A stretch of 64,000 bases of DNA from Thalassobium sp. R2A62. Its GTDB lineage: Bacteria > Pseudomonadota > Alphaproteobacteria > Rhodobacterales > Rhodobacteraceae. This document shows positions 52,938-61,465 of the stretch, one piece after another. The stretch is from NCBI RefSeq assembly GCF_000161835.1, contig NZ_GG697169.2:729852-793851 (forward strand), given 5' to 3'. The first letter of the stretch is position 1. Every line of letters begins with the position of its first letter. The notes under the pieces were generated by a model. It was not told the DNA's origin. It saw only the letters and a list, made by a program, of their open reading frames with translations, and made no database searches. The position numbers were made by a program, and so were the translations under genes.

Positions 52938-54296
52938 TCAGGTGCCGCGGAATTCCTGAGAAAGAGCGTCGACATCGAGCGCCCCGAAAAGTGCCAGAAG
53001 TTCTGCCTGAAGCTGCACCACGCGCAACCTCGCAATCTGCCCCTGAAGCGCCATTGTATCGCGCCGAAGCCGCGCTTCCAGAGAAGCCTGCGGACCGATA
53101 CGGCCAGCGTCTTCTTGCTCAATTGCAGCCCCCAGGCGGCGTCCTGCGGCCGACTGTTCGGCGCCGATGGCTCTTACCGAAACGAAGCTGCGCCCCAACG
53201 CGGAGGTCAGCGCGTCGTAGCGGCGCTCGGTCAGATCGGTGATTTGCTCCAGCCGAAGGTTGGCAATCTGAACCCGTGCACCGGCTTCACGCATGCGACT
53301 GCGCCGCAAGCCACCTTCGTAAATCGACCAATCTACGTTCAGGCCAAGTTCAGTCGATTGCACAGTCGACCCGCCGCCAAAGAGAGAGCCTTCGGTTTGC
53401 TCATACTCAAATTCGAGCGCCAGGTTGGCTGTCGGCTGATATGCTGCCCTTGCGACATGTTCCTGACGCTCTGAGACGTCCAGCTCCGCGCGCGCCACCT
53501 GAATAGCGGGCGACATGGCGAGCAAGCTCTCGAGGCTGAAGGTGCCAACAAGTTCATTGTAATTCGGGATGCCAACAGACGCCCCCGCATAGCTTACGCC
53601 CGTGACCTCAGGGCCAGTAAAGCGGTACAGTTCGAACAATGCGGTCGTCAGGTCCAGTTCCCGCTCGGCCTGCATTGCACGGGCCTCAAATACGTCTCCC
53701 TGAGCGCGAAGCAACGTGTCAGCCTCGATTACGCCTGCATCAACCTGCACCGCAAGATCGCTTTCAAGCTGGCTGCGCGCCCGGATCATGATCCGGGCCT
53801 GCTCCACACCAATTTGGGCGCGAGCAACGTCGAGATAGGCTCCTATCAACAACGTCGTCAATTGATTGCGCGCCACCGCAGCCTGAGCAGCTACCAATTC
53901 TTCTTCGGCACGCGCCTGAGGAAGCGCCCGCCACCGAACCGGGTCGTAAAGCGGCTGCCGAACCGAAAATGTCATGCGAGTCGTGGGATACTGCGAGGTG
54001 CCTTCTTGGAACGTTGTGTTGTCCTGATTTACGATGACTTGCTGCGTCTGAATGTATCGAATTGCCAAACCGACGCGCGGCAACCGCTCGCCGCGTGCCT
54101 GCCGCACAAGCTCAGCGGCTATGTTCTCTTCGATATCCAGTATTTCGTACTGAACGTCCCTGTCTAACATCAGGTCAAACGCATCGGCCAAAGTCACAGT
54201 TTGCGCCTGTGCACCGACGGTGCTCACCCCTAAGGCCAGCACCGCAAATAAGCCCCTTGAGCAAATCCCCAACCGCCGTCCGAAGTTATCCCGCAT
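52938..54296 (-). CDS. TolC-family outer-membrane channel protein
   Basis: 452 residues from the ATG at 54296; a TTG seven codons upstream is less likely. The signal peptide is GLFAVLALGVSTVGAQA. Two repeats of the TolC fold are visible, each with long helices and a barrel stretch (RMTFSVRQPLYDPVRW in the first, LGLNVDWSIYEGGLRRS in the second). It should form the trimeric duct across the periplasm and outer membrane. It is the first gene of the leftward giant-protein operon, so it probably sits next to its promoter. Its partners would be the adaptor-type proteins encoded downstream. Confidence 0.9.
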   Translation of the reverse strand: MRDNFGRRLGICSRGLFAVLALGVSTVGAQAQTVTLADAFDLMLDRDVQYEILDIEENIAAELVRQARGERLPRVGLAIRYIQTQQVIVNQDNTTFQEGTSQYPTTRMTFSVRQPLYDPVRWRALPQARAEEELVAAQAAVARNQLTTLLIGAYLDVARAQIGVEQARIMIRARSQLESDLAVQVDAGVIEADTLLRAQGDVFEARAMQAERELDLTTALFELYRFTGPEVTGVSYAGASVGIPNYNELVGTFSLESLLAMSPAIQVARAELDVSERQEHVARAAYQPTANLALEFEYEQTEGSLFGGGSTVQSTELGLNVDWSIYEGGLRRSRMREAGARVQIANLRLEQITDLTERRYDALTSALGRSFVSVRAIGAEQSAAGRRLGAAIEQEDAGRIGPQASLEARLRRDTMALQGQIARLRVVQLQAELLALFGALDVDALSQEFRGT

Positions 54297-54629
54297 CGCG
54301 TTCAAGCACACCGTCAAAACCCATCCTTAAACAATTTAAAGCCGCTCGGCTTTGCAGCGCGCCCAGGCGGCTTGGCAAAACAAAGGGCAGACATCATGAC
54401 CCCAAAACTCCCTTTTTAAACTGCCGCATTCGACGTCCCTCTGCAATTCTTTTTTAATTTTATTCAATGTGTTGCCTTGCCTGTGCGGCGACTTTGATCC
54501 TCAACCCATTGATTTCAGTGTGTTGACTGGCGCGGTTGCACAAACCGGTGGATGGCCGGAGTTCCGTTTTCGACGGACAGATTTGGCCCACGGAGTTTTT
54601 GATGGGTGTTCCGAGGGCTGTGTAGCCGT
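54297..54629. other. Non-coding border upstream of the tolC-like gene
   Basis: The first ~170 bp is A/T-rich (a TTTTTTAATTTTATTC run at about 54450-54465) and probably holds the operon promoter. The remainder includes a short leftward open frame (54460-54657) with no family I recognise. It looks like decayed mobile DNA. Confidence 0.4.
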
Positions 54630-54785
54630 TCATGACAGCGATACGGATCTGCCCCACTCCTCAAGTTCGCCCGCCGACACCTGATCGGCCCCGTCGAACT
54701 CATAAACATCGCGGGTTGAGGCGCATGGGCGAACGCAGAACGCGGTCAGGTAGCCATCCTCGATCCCCTCGCGCAGGACACAAAC
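54630..54785 (-). pseudogene. C-terminal fragment of a type I restriction endonuclease subunit (HsdR, EcoEI-like)
   Basis: The leftward frame reads VLREGIEDGYLTAFCV ... STRDVYEFDGADQVSAGELEE. This resembles the LREGIEDGYLTPFRV plus TTLDEYVY stretch near the end of the EcoEI-type HsdR helicase core. Only ~50 residues remain, and the upstream part is replaced by the end of IS6 copy B at 54786. It is a defence-gene relic at the right border of the export cluster. The call is from remembered motifs. Confidence 0.6.
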
Positions 54786-55606
54786 GGGTGCTGTCAGACC
54801 AATGCGAACCAGTCTCCACAAGGATAGTGATGCTGCCCTTTTATGCCGTGCAAAGACCGCGCCACTCAGCAAGAGCAGCGGTGCGGTTCATCTTGAATTG
54901 ATCTCTTTGGGAAAGGCTGCGCTCCGAATTCAAATGGTTACAGACTGAAGCGTGAACGGCGGCGAATTTCTGCAAACTTTGCATACGACGAAAGCGGTGC
55001 ATCGCTCGCTCTCGCCTTCGAAAAGGTAGATGTGAATTTTCTGCGCGATTGTTTTTCCAGCGCCCGGATTCTTGCTTCCAGGCGTTGCCAATAACCTTCA
55101 TCGCAGCACCATATGAACGAAATTTGTCGGTCACGATGACTTCCGGTTGTCCATATCGATTCATCGCTTTCTTCATAAATGTAGGGGCCGCAGTGCGATC
55201 CCGGCGCTTAGTGACGAAGCTTTCTAGCACCTCACCTTCGTGATCCACCGCACGCCAAAGATAGTGTCCTTCGCCGTTGATCTTCACAAAAACTTCATCG
55301 AGGTGCCAACGCCAGTTCGAGTAACATCGCATCCGGAAAATCCGTTTTCGGCGGATTTAAGATACAAACAACGGGCCAAATCTATTCCACCAAAACCGTA
55401 CAGTTTCGTGGCTCACATCGATGCCTCGTTCATGCAGCAAATCCTCCACATTCCGAAGTGAGAGCGGAAACCGGACATACATCATCACCGCAAGGCGAAT
55501 AATCTCAGGGCTCGTTTTGAAGTAACGAAAAGGGGATCGTTTTATAATGAACGAAAGCTAGATCGACACCCTGCCCTTCACAACCGAGTTTCTTCTGACA
55601 TCACCG
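54786..55606 (-). mobile_element. IS6-family element, copy B (decayed)
   Basis: About 821 bp between GGGTGCTGTCAGA and TCTGACATCACCG (inverse CGGTGATGTCAGA). It is the same family and size as the copies at 16.0, 59.8 and 61.6 kb, in the same orientation. With copies A1/A2 it brackets the 37 kb giant-protein cluster. Confidence 0.85.
54841..55560 (-). pseudogene. IS6-family transposase with nonsense codon (copy B)
   Basis: One continuous frame apart from a TAA at about 55357-55359, where homologues have Glu (the FAAEIRRKR position reads FVS-stop-IRRKR). The start codon is also degraded (ATT ATA AAA). The downstream part holds WHLDEVFVK, VTDKFRSYGAA and NNRAENSHLPFRR, so the catalytic DDE is present but the full protein cannot be made. 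Confidence 0.85.
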
Positions 55607-55720
55607 GTGAGAGCCCTTTTTAACTAAATGCTGCGACGCAGCGAGCGTCAGGTTTGCTGCGGCGAGCGCAGAATTTGCCATGTTGAATTTGGCAAAAGTA
55701 GCGACCTTGGCTGCTATTGT

Positions 55721-56818
55721 TCAGCGCACTGCTGCCCAGTCGAGCGCGTCACTTGATCGCGTTAAATGATCAAGTACCTTAGTCGGGGACACGGAATGCC
55801 CGCGGTCTGGCGCAAACGCCAGCCCGGCTCTGCGGCTGCGATCATATAGCGCCCTTGCGCGCGAAACGGCGTCTTGGTTGTAGTTGGCCAGTGCCTGAGG
55901 AACGGAGCTGGCGTCGTTGAAAGCCGTCCCGAGTGCATAAGCATCAAGCATGGCCGTATAAGCACCTGCGCCCGTGCGCGGGCTGGAGAGATGGGCGGCA
56001 TCACCCAACAAGGCGACACGGCCAGCCACAACAGGGTCTGCGGCAAACTCCCAGATCGGATGCGGCGTGACCTTTCCGTGCTTCACACAATCCGCCCAAA
56101 ACTGCGCATTGCGTTCGCCGAACAGGGCCTTGGCCAAGGGAACAAACCAGTCAGGAATATCGCGAATGGCAGACCCAACCTGTCGGTTGCGCGTCGGTGC
56201 CGCGACCTCGGCGTACGGCATCGCCATGTAGACGCCGCAGTTCCACAACGGGCCGTCCGGACCCGCACAGGGAAAGCCAAGTGTTTCATAGCGAATGCCA
56301 TTCACTATTCGCACACCAGATGGCGGGCCATCAATTCCATTCATCGGCACGAGGCCCCGCCAAGCCGTATATCCAGAATATACAGGTTGCTGCTGTGTGA
56401 CGAAGGGCCGGATCGTCGATTTTCCACCATCCGCCCCTATGATCACGTCAAAGGTGGTAGGCTTCCCGTCAATCACGATCGCTGGCCGATCGCTGCGCGC
56501 ATCGGTAATCGTTTGGACGTCAGTGCCAAAACGCACGCTTTCAAGCCGCAACCCTTGATAGAGGTAGTCCCACAGGTCACCGTAAAAATGACCGTGGCCT
56601 TTGATGGCGCGGTCAGCTCCGTTTAGGTTGCCTCCCATGATACGGCGGAGCAGGCCAAGATCGACCGACCCAAGAGCGCCACCCCGTTCCTCAAACCCCT
56701 TGGCAAACAGTTCATAAACCTGCACGTCAAAGCCAAGCTGGCGCAGCACATTGGCTGCGCTTAGCCCGCCGAGGGATGCCCCGACAACAGCAATCCTGAT
56801 ATCACGACGGATCGTCAT
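55721..56818 (-). CDS. FAD-dependent monooxygenase
   Basis: 365-residue class A flavin monooxygenase. The N-terminal Rossmann motif is IAVVGASLGGLSAANVL, the DG motif DVIIGADGGKSTIRP, and the GD motif VALLGDAAHLSSPRTGAGA. It resembles salicylate, hydroxynicotinate or dihydroxypyridine hydroxylases; the substrate is unknown. It is the last gene of a leftward group of four (two small membrane proteins, a GST-like protein and this), divergent from a LysR regulator. Confidence 0.88.
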   Translation of the reverse strand: MTIRRDIRIAVVGASLGGLSAANVLRQLGFDVQVYELFAKGFEERGGALGSVDLGLLRRIMGGNLNGADRAIKGHGHFYGDLWDYLYQGLRLESVRFGTDVQTITDARSDRPAIVIDGKPTTFDVIIGADGGKSTIRPFVTQQQPVYSGYTAWRGLVPMNGIDGPPSGVRIVNGIRYETLGFPCAGPDGPLWNCGVYMAMPYAEVAAPTRNRQVGSAIRDIPDWFVPLAKALFGERNAQFWADCVKHGKVTPHPIWEFAADPVVAGRVALLGDAAHLSSPRTGAGAYTAMLDAYALGTAFNDASSVPQALANYNQDAVSRARALYDRSRRAGLAFAPDRGHSVSPTKVLDHLTRSSDALDWAAVR

Positions 56819-56827
56819 GGCGCGGTC

Positions 56828-57592
56828 CTATTTGATGGTTTTCGGGAACAGCGTTTCCAGCGGAACGACCTTCTTCATTGCACTGACCCATGGCTCAAGA
56901 CCGGCCTGCTTGACCATGTTGGCAGCAATGGGCGAACCGGCATGGAGGTATCCCGCCAAAAAGCCGTAGAATGACAGGTCGACATGGCCCGGCTCGGTTC
57001 CGCCATGAAATTTACCCTGCATCGATCGTTTGAAATCCCGCGCAAAGGCAATCTCGTCGCCTTCGCGGTGGCCAAGGCCGGTGGTCGCGATGTTGTGACG
57101 CGCCTGCTTGCATTCCATCCGCGCAAGCATTGGCCCGATCAACCATTTCATTACCGATGGCGCACCCACCGTCGCCACGGCCAGCCGCGCCCAATCGGTC
57201 GAGGTGCAGTGCAGCTTGAAGGTTGTATCAAGTTCCATGACGATACGTTCTTCCCATGCTGCATCCATCTCTATCCCGAGCGCGGGCAGAAGGTTTTGCA
57301 GAATGATCCAGCTGTCATTCACCTGGCGTCCGGCAACGTCGATGACCGGTACTTTTCGATAGCTAGAGTTCGGCTTGATCCCTTGCGGCTTGGCTTTCAG
57401 ATGCTGTTCATGCCGGAAAGGCACGCCTGCATACTCAAGAAACGTGCGCAGCTTTGTTGTCGCGTGAGAGAACGCCGGTCCGTGGACAATCACATCTTTC
57501 AGGTCGGTCTTGCCCGTCCATCCAAGAGGTGGGTTCGGGGCGACGCCTTCCGGGTTGGAGCCATCGGGAAGCATTTTCGTTGATACAGACAT
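56828..57592 (-). CDS. Glutathione S-transferase-like protein
   Basis: 254 residues. The N-terminal thioredoxin-fold region is VIVHGPAFSHATTKLRTFLEYAGVPF with the cis-Pro segment YRKVPVIDVAGRQVNDS, followed by an all-helical C-terminal domain. The layout resembles the prostaglandin E synthase 2/FAX-like GST branch rather than classic detoxifying GSTs. It is 9 bp from the FAD monooxygenase, so they are probably co-transcribed and may act on the same compound (for example glutathione transfer to an oxidised aromatic). Confidence 0.82.
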   Translation of the reverse strand: MSVSTKMLPDGSNPEGVAPNPPLGWTGKTDLKDVIVHGPAFSHATTKLRTFLEYAGVPFRHEQHLKAKPQGIKPNSSYRKVPVIDVAGRQVNDSWIILQNLLPALGIEMDAAWEERIVMELDTTFKLHCTSTDWARLAVATVGAPSVMKWLIGPMLARMECKQARHNIATTGLGHREGDEIAFARDFKRSMQGKFHGGTEPGHVDLSFYGFLAGYLHAGSPIAANMVKQAGLEPWVSAMKKVVPLETLFPKTIK

Positions 57593-57631
57593 GTTGAATC
57601 TTTCATTCCAGAGTTTTGAGTTTTGCGCTGA

Positions 57632-58069
57632 CTATTTGAGAAAATGACGCATGACGTCGCCGCGGAACATCATCAACGCGACTGCGATGTTCAAAACCAT
57701 GCCCAATCCAATGGCTAAGTAGATAACTGCGGACACCGCGCCTTCGGTCGCTTGCGGATAATGCCACTGCGTGGCCAGCCCATGTGAATAATCAAAGGCT
57801 CCAAGCGCGTTATAGGCGATCAATGTGGCCCAGACCTTCGCACCGGTCTGGCGCCACAAAAGATAGATCATGACCGGAACCAAAAGGCCGAGAATTGTAT
57901 CGCTGACCCATGGGGCGAACCAGGCATTTGCATCAACGCCGCCATACATCTCCAAATGGGGGAAATAAGTGGCAACAGAGGTGCGAGAGAAGGTAAGTGC
58001 CATCATGATGGTCATCAGGATGCGGGGTCGTGTTGTGTTGGTCATTTTAGTCCTCATTGTGTTGGTCAT
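57632..58069 (-). CDS. Small membrane protein, unknown (paralogue of the next gene)
   Basis: 145 residues from the ATG at 58069, with three to four TM helices and no known family. The segment WVSDTILGLLVPVMIYLLW ... AYNALGAFDYSHGLATQW aligns with SQDTVTGLLAPLIVFMM ... FFVFGIVDFTNGMVVEA of the upstream neighbour, so the two are diverged paralogues. The start region carries a 24 bp tandem duplication that contains both ribosome site and ATG, so 58045 is an equally good start. It may form a membrane complex with the neighbour. Confidence 0.7.
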   Translation of the reverse strand: MTNTMRTKMTNTTRPRILMTIMMALTFSRTSVATYFPHLEMYGGVDANAWFAPWVSDTILGLLVPVMIYLLWRQTGAKVWATLIAYNALGAFDYSHGLATQWHYPQATEGAVSAVIYLAIGLGMVLNIAVALMMFRGDVMRHFLK

Positions 58070-58082
58070 TTTAGTCCTCAAT
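58035..58082. repeat. 24 bp tandem duplication of a translation start region
   Basis: Two adjacent 24 bp units (58035-58058 and 58059-58082) differ at one base. On the coding (minus) strand each carries GAGGA, seven bases, then ATGACCAACACA. The duplication is in frame (eight codons), giving two equivalent start sites for the small membrane protein. Confidence 0.85.
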
Positions 58083-58118
58083 ACGTTGCTCATGGTGGCA
58101 ATCAAGAAGTTCATTTCG

Positions 58119-58691
58119 CTAGTTCAACAACCCGAACATCGCGTTCATGGCAGCAGCTTGTGCCTTGAAGAAGATGCCATTCAACGCGCCGAAACCGACG
58201 ACCCAGATCCACTTGCCCGCCATGGGAGAGTCCCTGAATCTCAGCCCCGAGCCGCCTTCGGCTTGAATGAAGTAACGCCGAACAGCGGGTGTCAGCAAAA
58301 GGGCGAGGGCGACGATCTCAAGCGTCATGTTGCCGAAGAGCCAGCCTTTCAGAAAACCAGCAGGCATGTTTTCACCAAGCGGCGGAAAGTGCGGTGGGTA
58401 CAGCGCTTCGACAACCATGCCATTAGTGAAATCCACAATTCCGAATACGAAAAACGAGACGCCAAGTGCATAGCTCAATACGCTCGGACGCATGGCCATC
58501 ATGAAAACGATTAACGGCGCGAGCAGGCCGGTAACGGTGTCTTGCGACAATGGGATCGCCCATGCGTTGGGAAGCAAATCCCCGCCTGACAGATCAAGGC
58601 CTGACCAGAATATCGCTCCTGCTATTCGGTAGGTCTGCCACGCGGCAATGATCAGAATGAAAGATAGATACCGAGGGAATTCCCTGTCCAT
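58119..58691 (-). CDS. Membrane protein, unknown
   Basis: 190 residues from the ATG at 58691, which has GGAG eight bases upstream; further upstream codons lie in the promoter region. About five TM helices (LSFILIIAAWQTYRIAGAIFW; TVTGLLAPLIVFMMAM; LSYALGVSFFVFGIVDF; MTLEIVALALLLTPAV; IWVVGFGALNGIFF). No family is recognised. It is the first gene of the LysR-controlled group and a paralogue of the next one. Confidence 0.75.
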   Translation of the reverse strand: MDREFPRYLSFILIIAAWQTYRIAGAIFWSGLDLSGGDLLPNAWAIPLSQDTVTGLLAPLIVFMMAMRPSVLSYALGVSFFVFGIVDFTNGMVVEALYPPHFPPLGENMPAGFLKGWLFGNMTLEIVALALLLTPAVRRYFIQAEGGSGLRFRDSPMAGKWIWVVGFGALNGIFFKAQAAAMNAMFGLLN

Positions 58692-58810
58692 CGTGGTCTC
58701 CTTATGTATGTCGCCGGCGCAGCCAGTTGACTCTGTTGTCGGTTGGCCGCTTGTGCCATACTGCAAAAACAGATTATAGAAGCCAAGATACGCACCTGAC
58801 GTGCGAAAAT

Positions 58811-59698
58811 ATGACATCATACGATATGGACAAATGGACTGAGATCAAGACCGCCTACCACGTCGCCCGCCTTGGGACAGTCAGCGCCGCTGCTGATCTG
58901 CTGGGGGTGCATCGGGCTACCGTGATCCGCCATATCGACACATTGGAGGCTGAACTCGGTGCGCGCGTTTTTCTGCGCAACAAGACTGGATATGTGCCCA
59001 CAGAAGTCGGCCTGGACCTACTGCGTGTCGCACAAGCCACGGAAGAACAGTTTGATCAATTGGCCGGGCGACCACGGGGCCGCTCCGCGGCGATTACCGG
59101 TGATCTCGTCGTGACGGCGCATGAGCGCATCGCTCCCCTTCTGCTGCCCGCGCTGCAGCGGTTTCAGGTCGAAAACAAAAACACGGTGATCCGTTTTGTC
59201 GCCAGTCCGGCCGTGCTCAAACTGGAATATGGCGAGGCCCATGTCGCTATCCGGTCCGGCCCCAAGCCCGATCAGCCAGACAACGTCGCTCAGCCCTATC
59301 TGGACCTCAAGCTCGGTCTTTACGCCCATGCGACCTACGCCGCGCGCCATGGCGTGCCGAAATCGCAAGACGACTATCGCAATCACAGATTTGTCTGTTG
59401 GGAGCAGGACAAAACACCGTTTCCCTTCACGGGATGGCTGCGGAAAAATGTGCCCGAGACAAGCAAAGTCTTAATCAGCGCAAACCAAGGCGTCGCCGAT
59501 CAAGCCCTGTTGGCCGGAATGGGGATCGGATTTCACCCTGAGATATACGCGCAAAAACGCACCGATTTGGTCGAGGTGCTTGCGCCGCAACCAGATTGGG
59601 TGGTCCCGTTTTGGCTCGTGACTCACACGGATCTGCACCGTTCCGCTAAGGTGCAAGCAGTTTTGAAATTCATCAAGAATGACAGATTCTCGCGTTGA
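58811..59698 (+). CDS. LysR-family transcriptional regulator
   Basis: 295 residues from the ATG at 58811 (an ATG at 58826 is possible). The winged HTH covers residues 5-65 (VARLGTVSAAADLLGVHRATVIRHIDTLEAELGARVFLR), and the effector-binding domain follows. It is divergent from the membrane-protein/GST/monooxygenase group, the typical arrangement in which LysR activates the opposite operon and represses itself. The inducer is unknown. IS6 copy C lies 87 bp after its stop. Confidence 0.9.
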   Translation: MTSYDMDKWTEIKTAYHVARLGTVSAAADLLGVHRATVIRHIDTLEAELGARVFLRNKTGYVPTEVGLDLLRVAQATEEQFDQLAGRPRGRSAAITGDLVVTAHERIAPLLLPALQRFQVENKNTVIRFVASPAVLKLEYGEAHVAIRSGPKPDQPDNVAQPYLDLKLGLYAHATYAARHGVPKSQDDYRNHRFVCWEQDKTPFPFTGWLRKNVPETSKVLISANQGVADQALLAGMGIGFHPEIYAQKRTDLVEVLAPQPDWVVPFWLVTHTDLHRSAKVQAVLKFIKNDRFSR

Positions 59699-59785
59699 GA
59701 CCGAAGCTTGAAAGCAGTCATTGGCGCAGCCGCAGCGAAAGCACACTTCGTCCGCATCTCGGTCGTTGCTGCAGACTGCAGCGAA

Positions 59786-60594
59786 TGGTGCTGTCAGACG
59801 AATGCGAACCAGTCTCTGTATGCCCCTCAATTCCGGAACTTATGCCGAACAAACCTGGCGCCACTCAGCAAGAGCGGCGGTTCTGTTGATCTTGAAATTG
59901 GCGCGTGAGTAGTGGTGACGTTCCTGGTTGAAATGATTGTAAACGGAGGCGTGAACGGAGACGAATTTCTGTAAACTACGCATATGACGAAAGCGCAGCA
60001 TTGCCCGTTCTCTTCGTCGAAACGGCAAGTGTGAATTCTCTGCTCGATTGTTGAGCCAGCGGCCGGTTTCTTGTCTGTCAGCATTGCCGATGACCTTCAT
60101 CGCGGCACCGTAAGACCGCAGTAGGTCGGTCACGATGATTTCGGGTTTGCCGCAACGCTTCATTGTTTTGCTGAGGAATTTCAAAGCTGCTTTGCGGTCA
60201 CGGCGCTTTGTCACATAGCCTTCCAGAACTTCGCCCTCATGGTCGACTGCCCGCCAGAAGGTAGTGCGTCTCACCGTTGATCTTCACAAACACTTCGTCC
60301 AAATGCCATTGCCAATTCGAATGTGCCCGTAACTGTTGGACGCGCCGTTTGCGTATTTCAGCGGCGAACGTCGGGCCAAATCTATCCCACCAAAACCGAA
60401 CTGTCTCATGGCTAATATCAATATCGCGTTCGTCAAAAATGCACAGTGACAGCGGAAATCGAACGTACAGCATTACCGGTAGGCCAATGATCTCTGGGGT
60501 GGTCTTAAAATAGCGAAATGGGGAGCGTTTTGTCATCACAAAACGCTAAACCGCCGCCCTGCCGGTCTCAAGCCGGTTTCTTCTGACAACACCA
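59786..60594 (-). mobile_element. IS6-family element, copy C (decayed)
   Basis: 809 bp between TGGTGCTGTCAGA and TCTGACAACACCA (inverse TGGTGTTGTCAGA), slightly shorter than its relatives because of an internal deletion. It is in the same orientation as the other copies. Confidence 0.85.
59840..60539 (-). pseudogene. IS6-family transposase, deleted and frameshifted (copy C)
   Basis: The N-terminal part has lost residues in the EDLLHERG region (SLCIFDERDIDISHE instead of SLRNVEDLLHERG). The frame shifts after GETHYL, so the first Asp (WHLDEVF) and the second Asp and Glu (VTDLLRSYGAA, NNRAENSH) are in different frames. It is not functional. Confidence 0.85.
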
Positions 60595-60595
60595 G

Positions 60596-61285
60596 TCAAG
60601 GCAGTGTGAAGCGTCGTGCTCGCCCATCCCATTTCAATTCAATTTTTTTCGACATGCGTTTAAAGCAGTCGTTGAGCCCAAGACTATTGGTCCAGCGACA
60701 CCAAGATCTTACAGTTATTGGATAGGAGTCACCAAAGCCGTCGACAAGAAAACACCCATAGACTGGTCTGAAACCAAGAGCGCTTGCGCGTCGATACCCA
60801 AAGACAAAGTTTCCAGGATTGGCATCACTTACGCGGACGCCCAAAGAAAAAATCTGGGTAACTGCTTCATTCAGCAACCCAAGGTCTGATAGAGTAAATT
60901 GCATGGTTTCGCATTTATGTCGAACTGTGTTTCCGGTAATGCCATTCTCCTGAACCACATGTTCGGTGACGCAGCCTACTCCAAGAGACGTGTGCACAAA
61001 TCCATACATGTGGGATATTGGTAGAGCTATCGACATGTTAGTATGGCTAAGCATGACGCGGGCATATTCAACATACTCTTTATAACTATAATGAAGCGAT
61101 TTTTTTTTGCGAAACCAACCATCTAGGCTGCGCTTAAATACAGCTGGATCCTGGTGTTTGTGTACCTTAATGAGCAGGGTAGGGTCGTTTGGGTGTACAA
61201 ACACCATCCGCTGCGCGCCATTTGCTATTGCGTCATTAATATCAAGGACAATCACATCGTCGCTAAGGAAGACTTTCTTATGCAT
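60596..61285 (-). CDS. YrbL-like protein (PhoP-regulated YrbL family)
   Basis: 229 residues resembling the YrbL family: IANGAQRMVFVHPNDPTLLIKV (family form: erlCYxHPxDPxxcIKV), YKEYVEYARVML, YGFVHTSLGVGCVTEHV, and near the end DANPGNFVF with LVDGFGDSYP. The pattern is that of a divergent small kinase-like fold (D-x-N-P-x-N resembles the catalytic/metal loop). It is A/T-richer than its neighbours and isolated between IS copies, which suggests recent acquisition. Possible roles in lipopolysaccharide or capsule modification are known only by association for this family. Confidence 0.7.
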   Translation of the reverse strand: MHKKVFLSDDVIVLDINDAIANGAQRMVFVHPNDPTLLIKVHKHQDPAVFKRSLDGWFRKKKSLHYSYKEYVEYARVMLSHTNMSIALPISHMYGFVHTSLGVGCVTEHVVQENGITGNTVRHKCETMQFTLSDLGLLNEAVTQIFSLGVRVSDANPGNFVFGYRRASALGFRPVYGCFLVDGFGDSYPITVRSWCRWTNSLGLNDCFKRMSKKIELKWDGRARRFTLP

Positions 61286-61337
61286 TGTTTTAGTCCAATT
61301 ATTACCCCGTTACGTCCGAGGTAATATAAAATTAATC

Positions 61338-61421
61338 GGTAATCCCTCCATTTTCAATGGGGTCCAGCCGTAGAATTCAGGCGGCAGTTTTCAGTTTCAT
61401 GGCGGGGGTTATGCCGCCGAT
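61338..61421 (-). mobile_element. Terminal remnant of another insertion sequence (IS3-like)
   Basis: The leftward strand reads IGGITPAMKLKTAA then a stop, followed by a G/A-rich end CTGGACCCCATTGAAAATGG. This looks like the last codons and terminal repeat of an IS3-family transposase gene. It is cut on its other side by an IS6 end at 61422. The family call is tentative. Confidence 0.35.
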
Positions 61422-61465
61422 GGGTGCTGTCAGACGAATGCGAACCAGTCTCTGTAAGGACAATG
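61422..61465. mobile_element. Solo left end of an IS6-family element
   Basis: About 44 bp from GGGTGCTGTCAGA onward, matching the left end of copies B, C and D (including GAATGCGAACCAGTCTCTGT and AAGGACAATGA). It has no transposase or right end, so it is a deletion scar. Confidence 0.7.
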
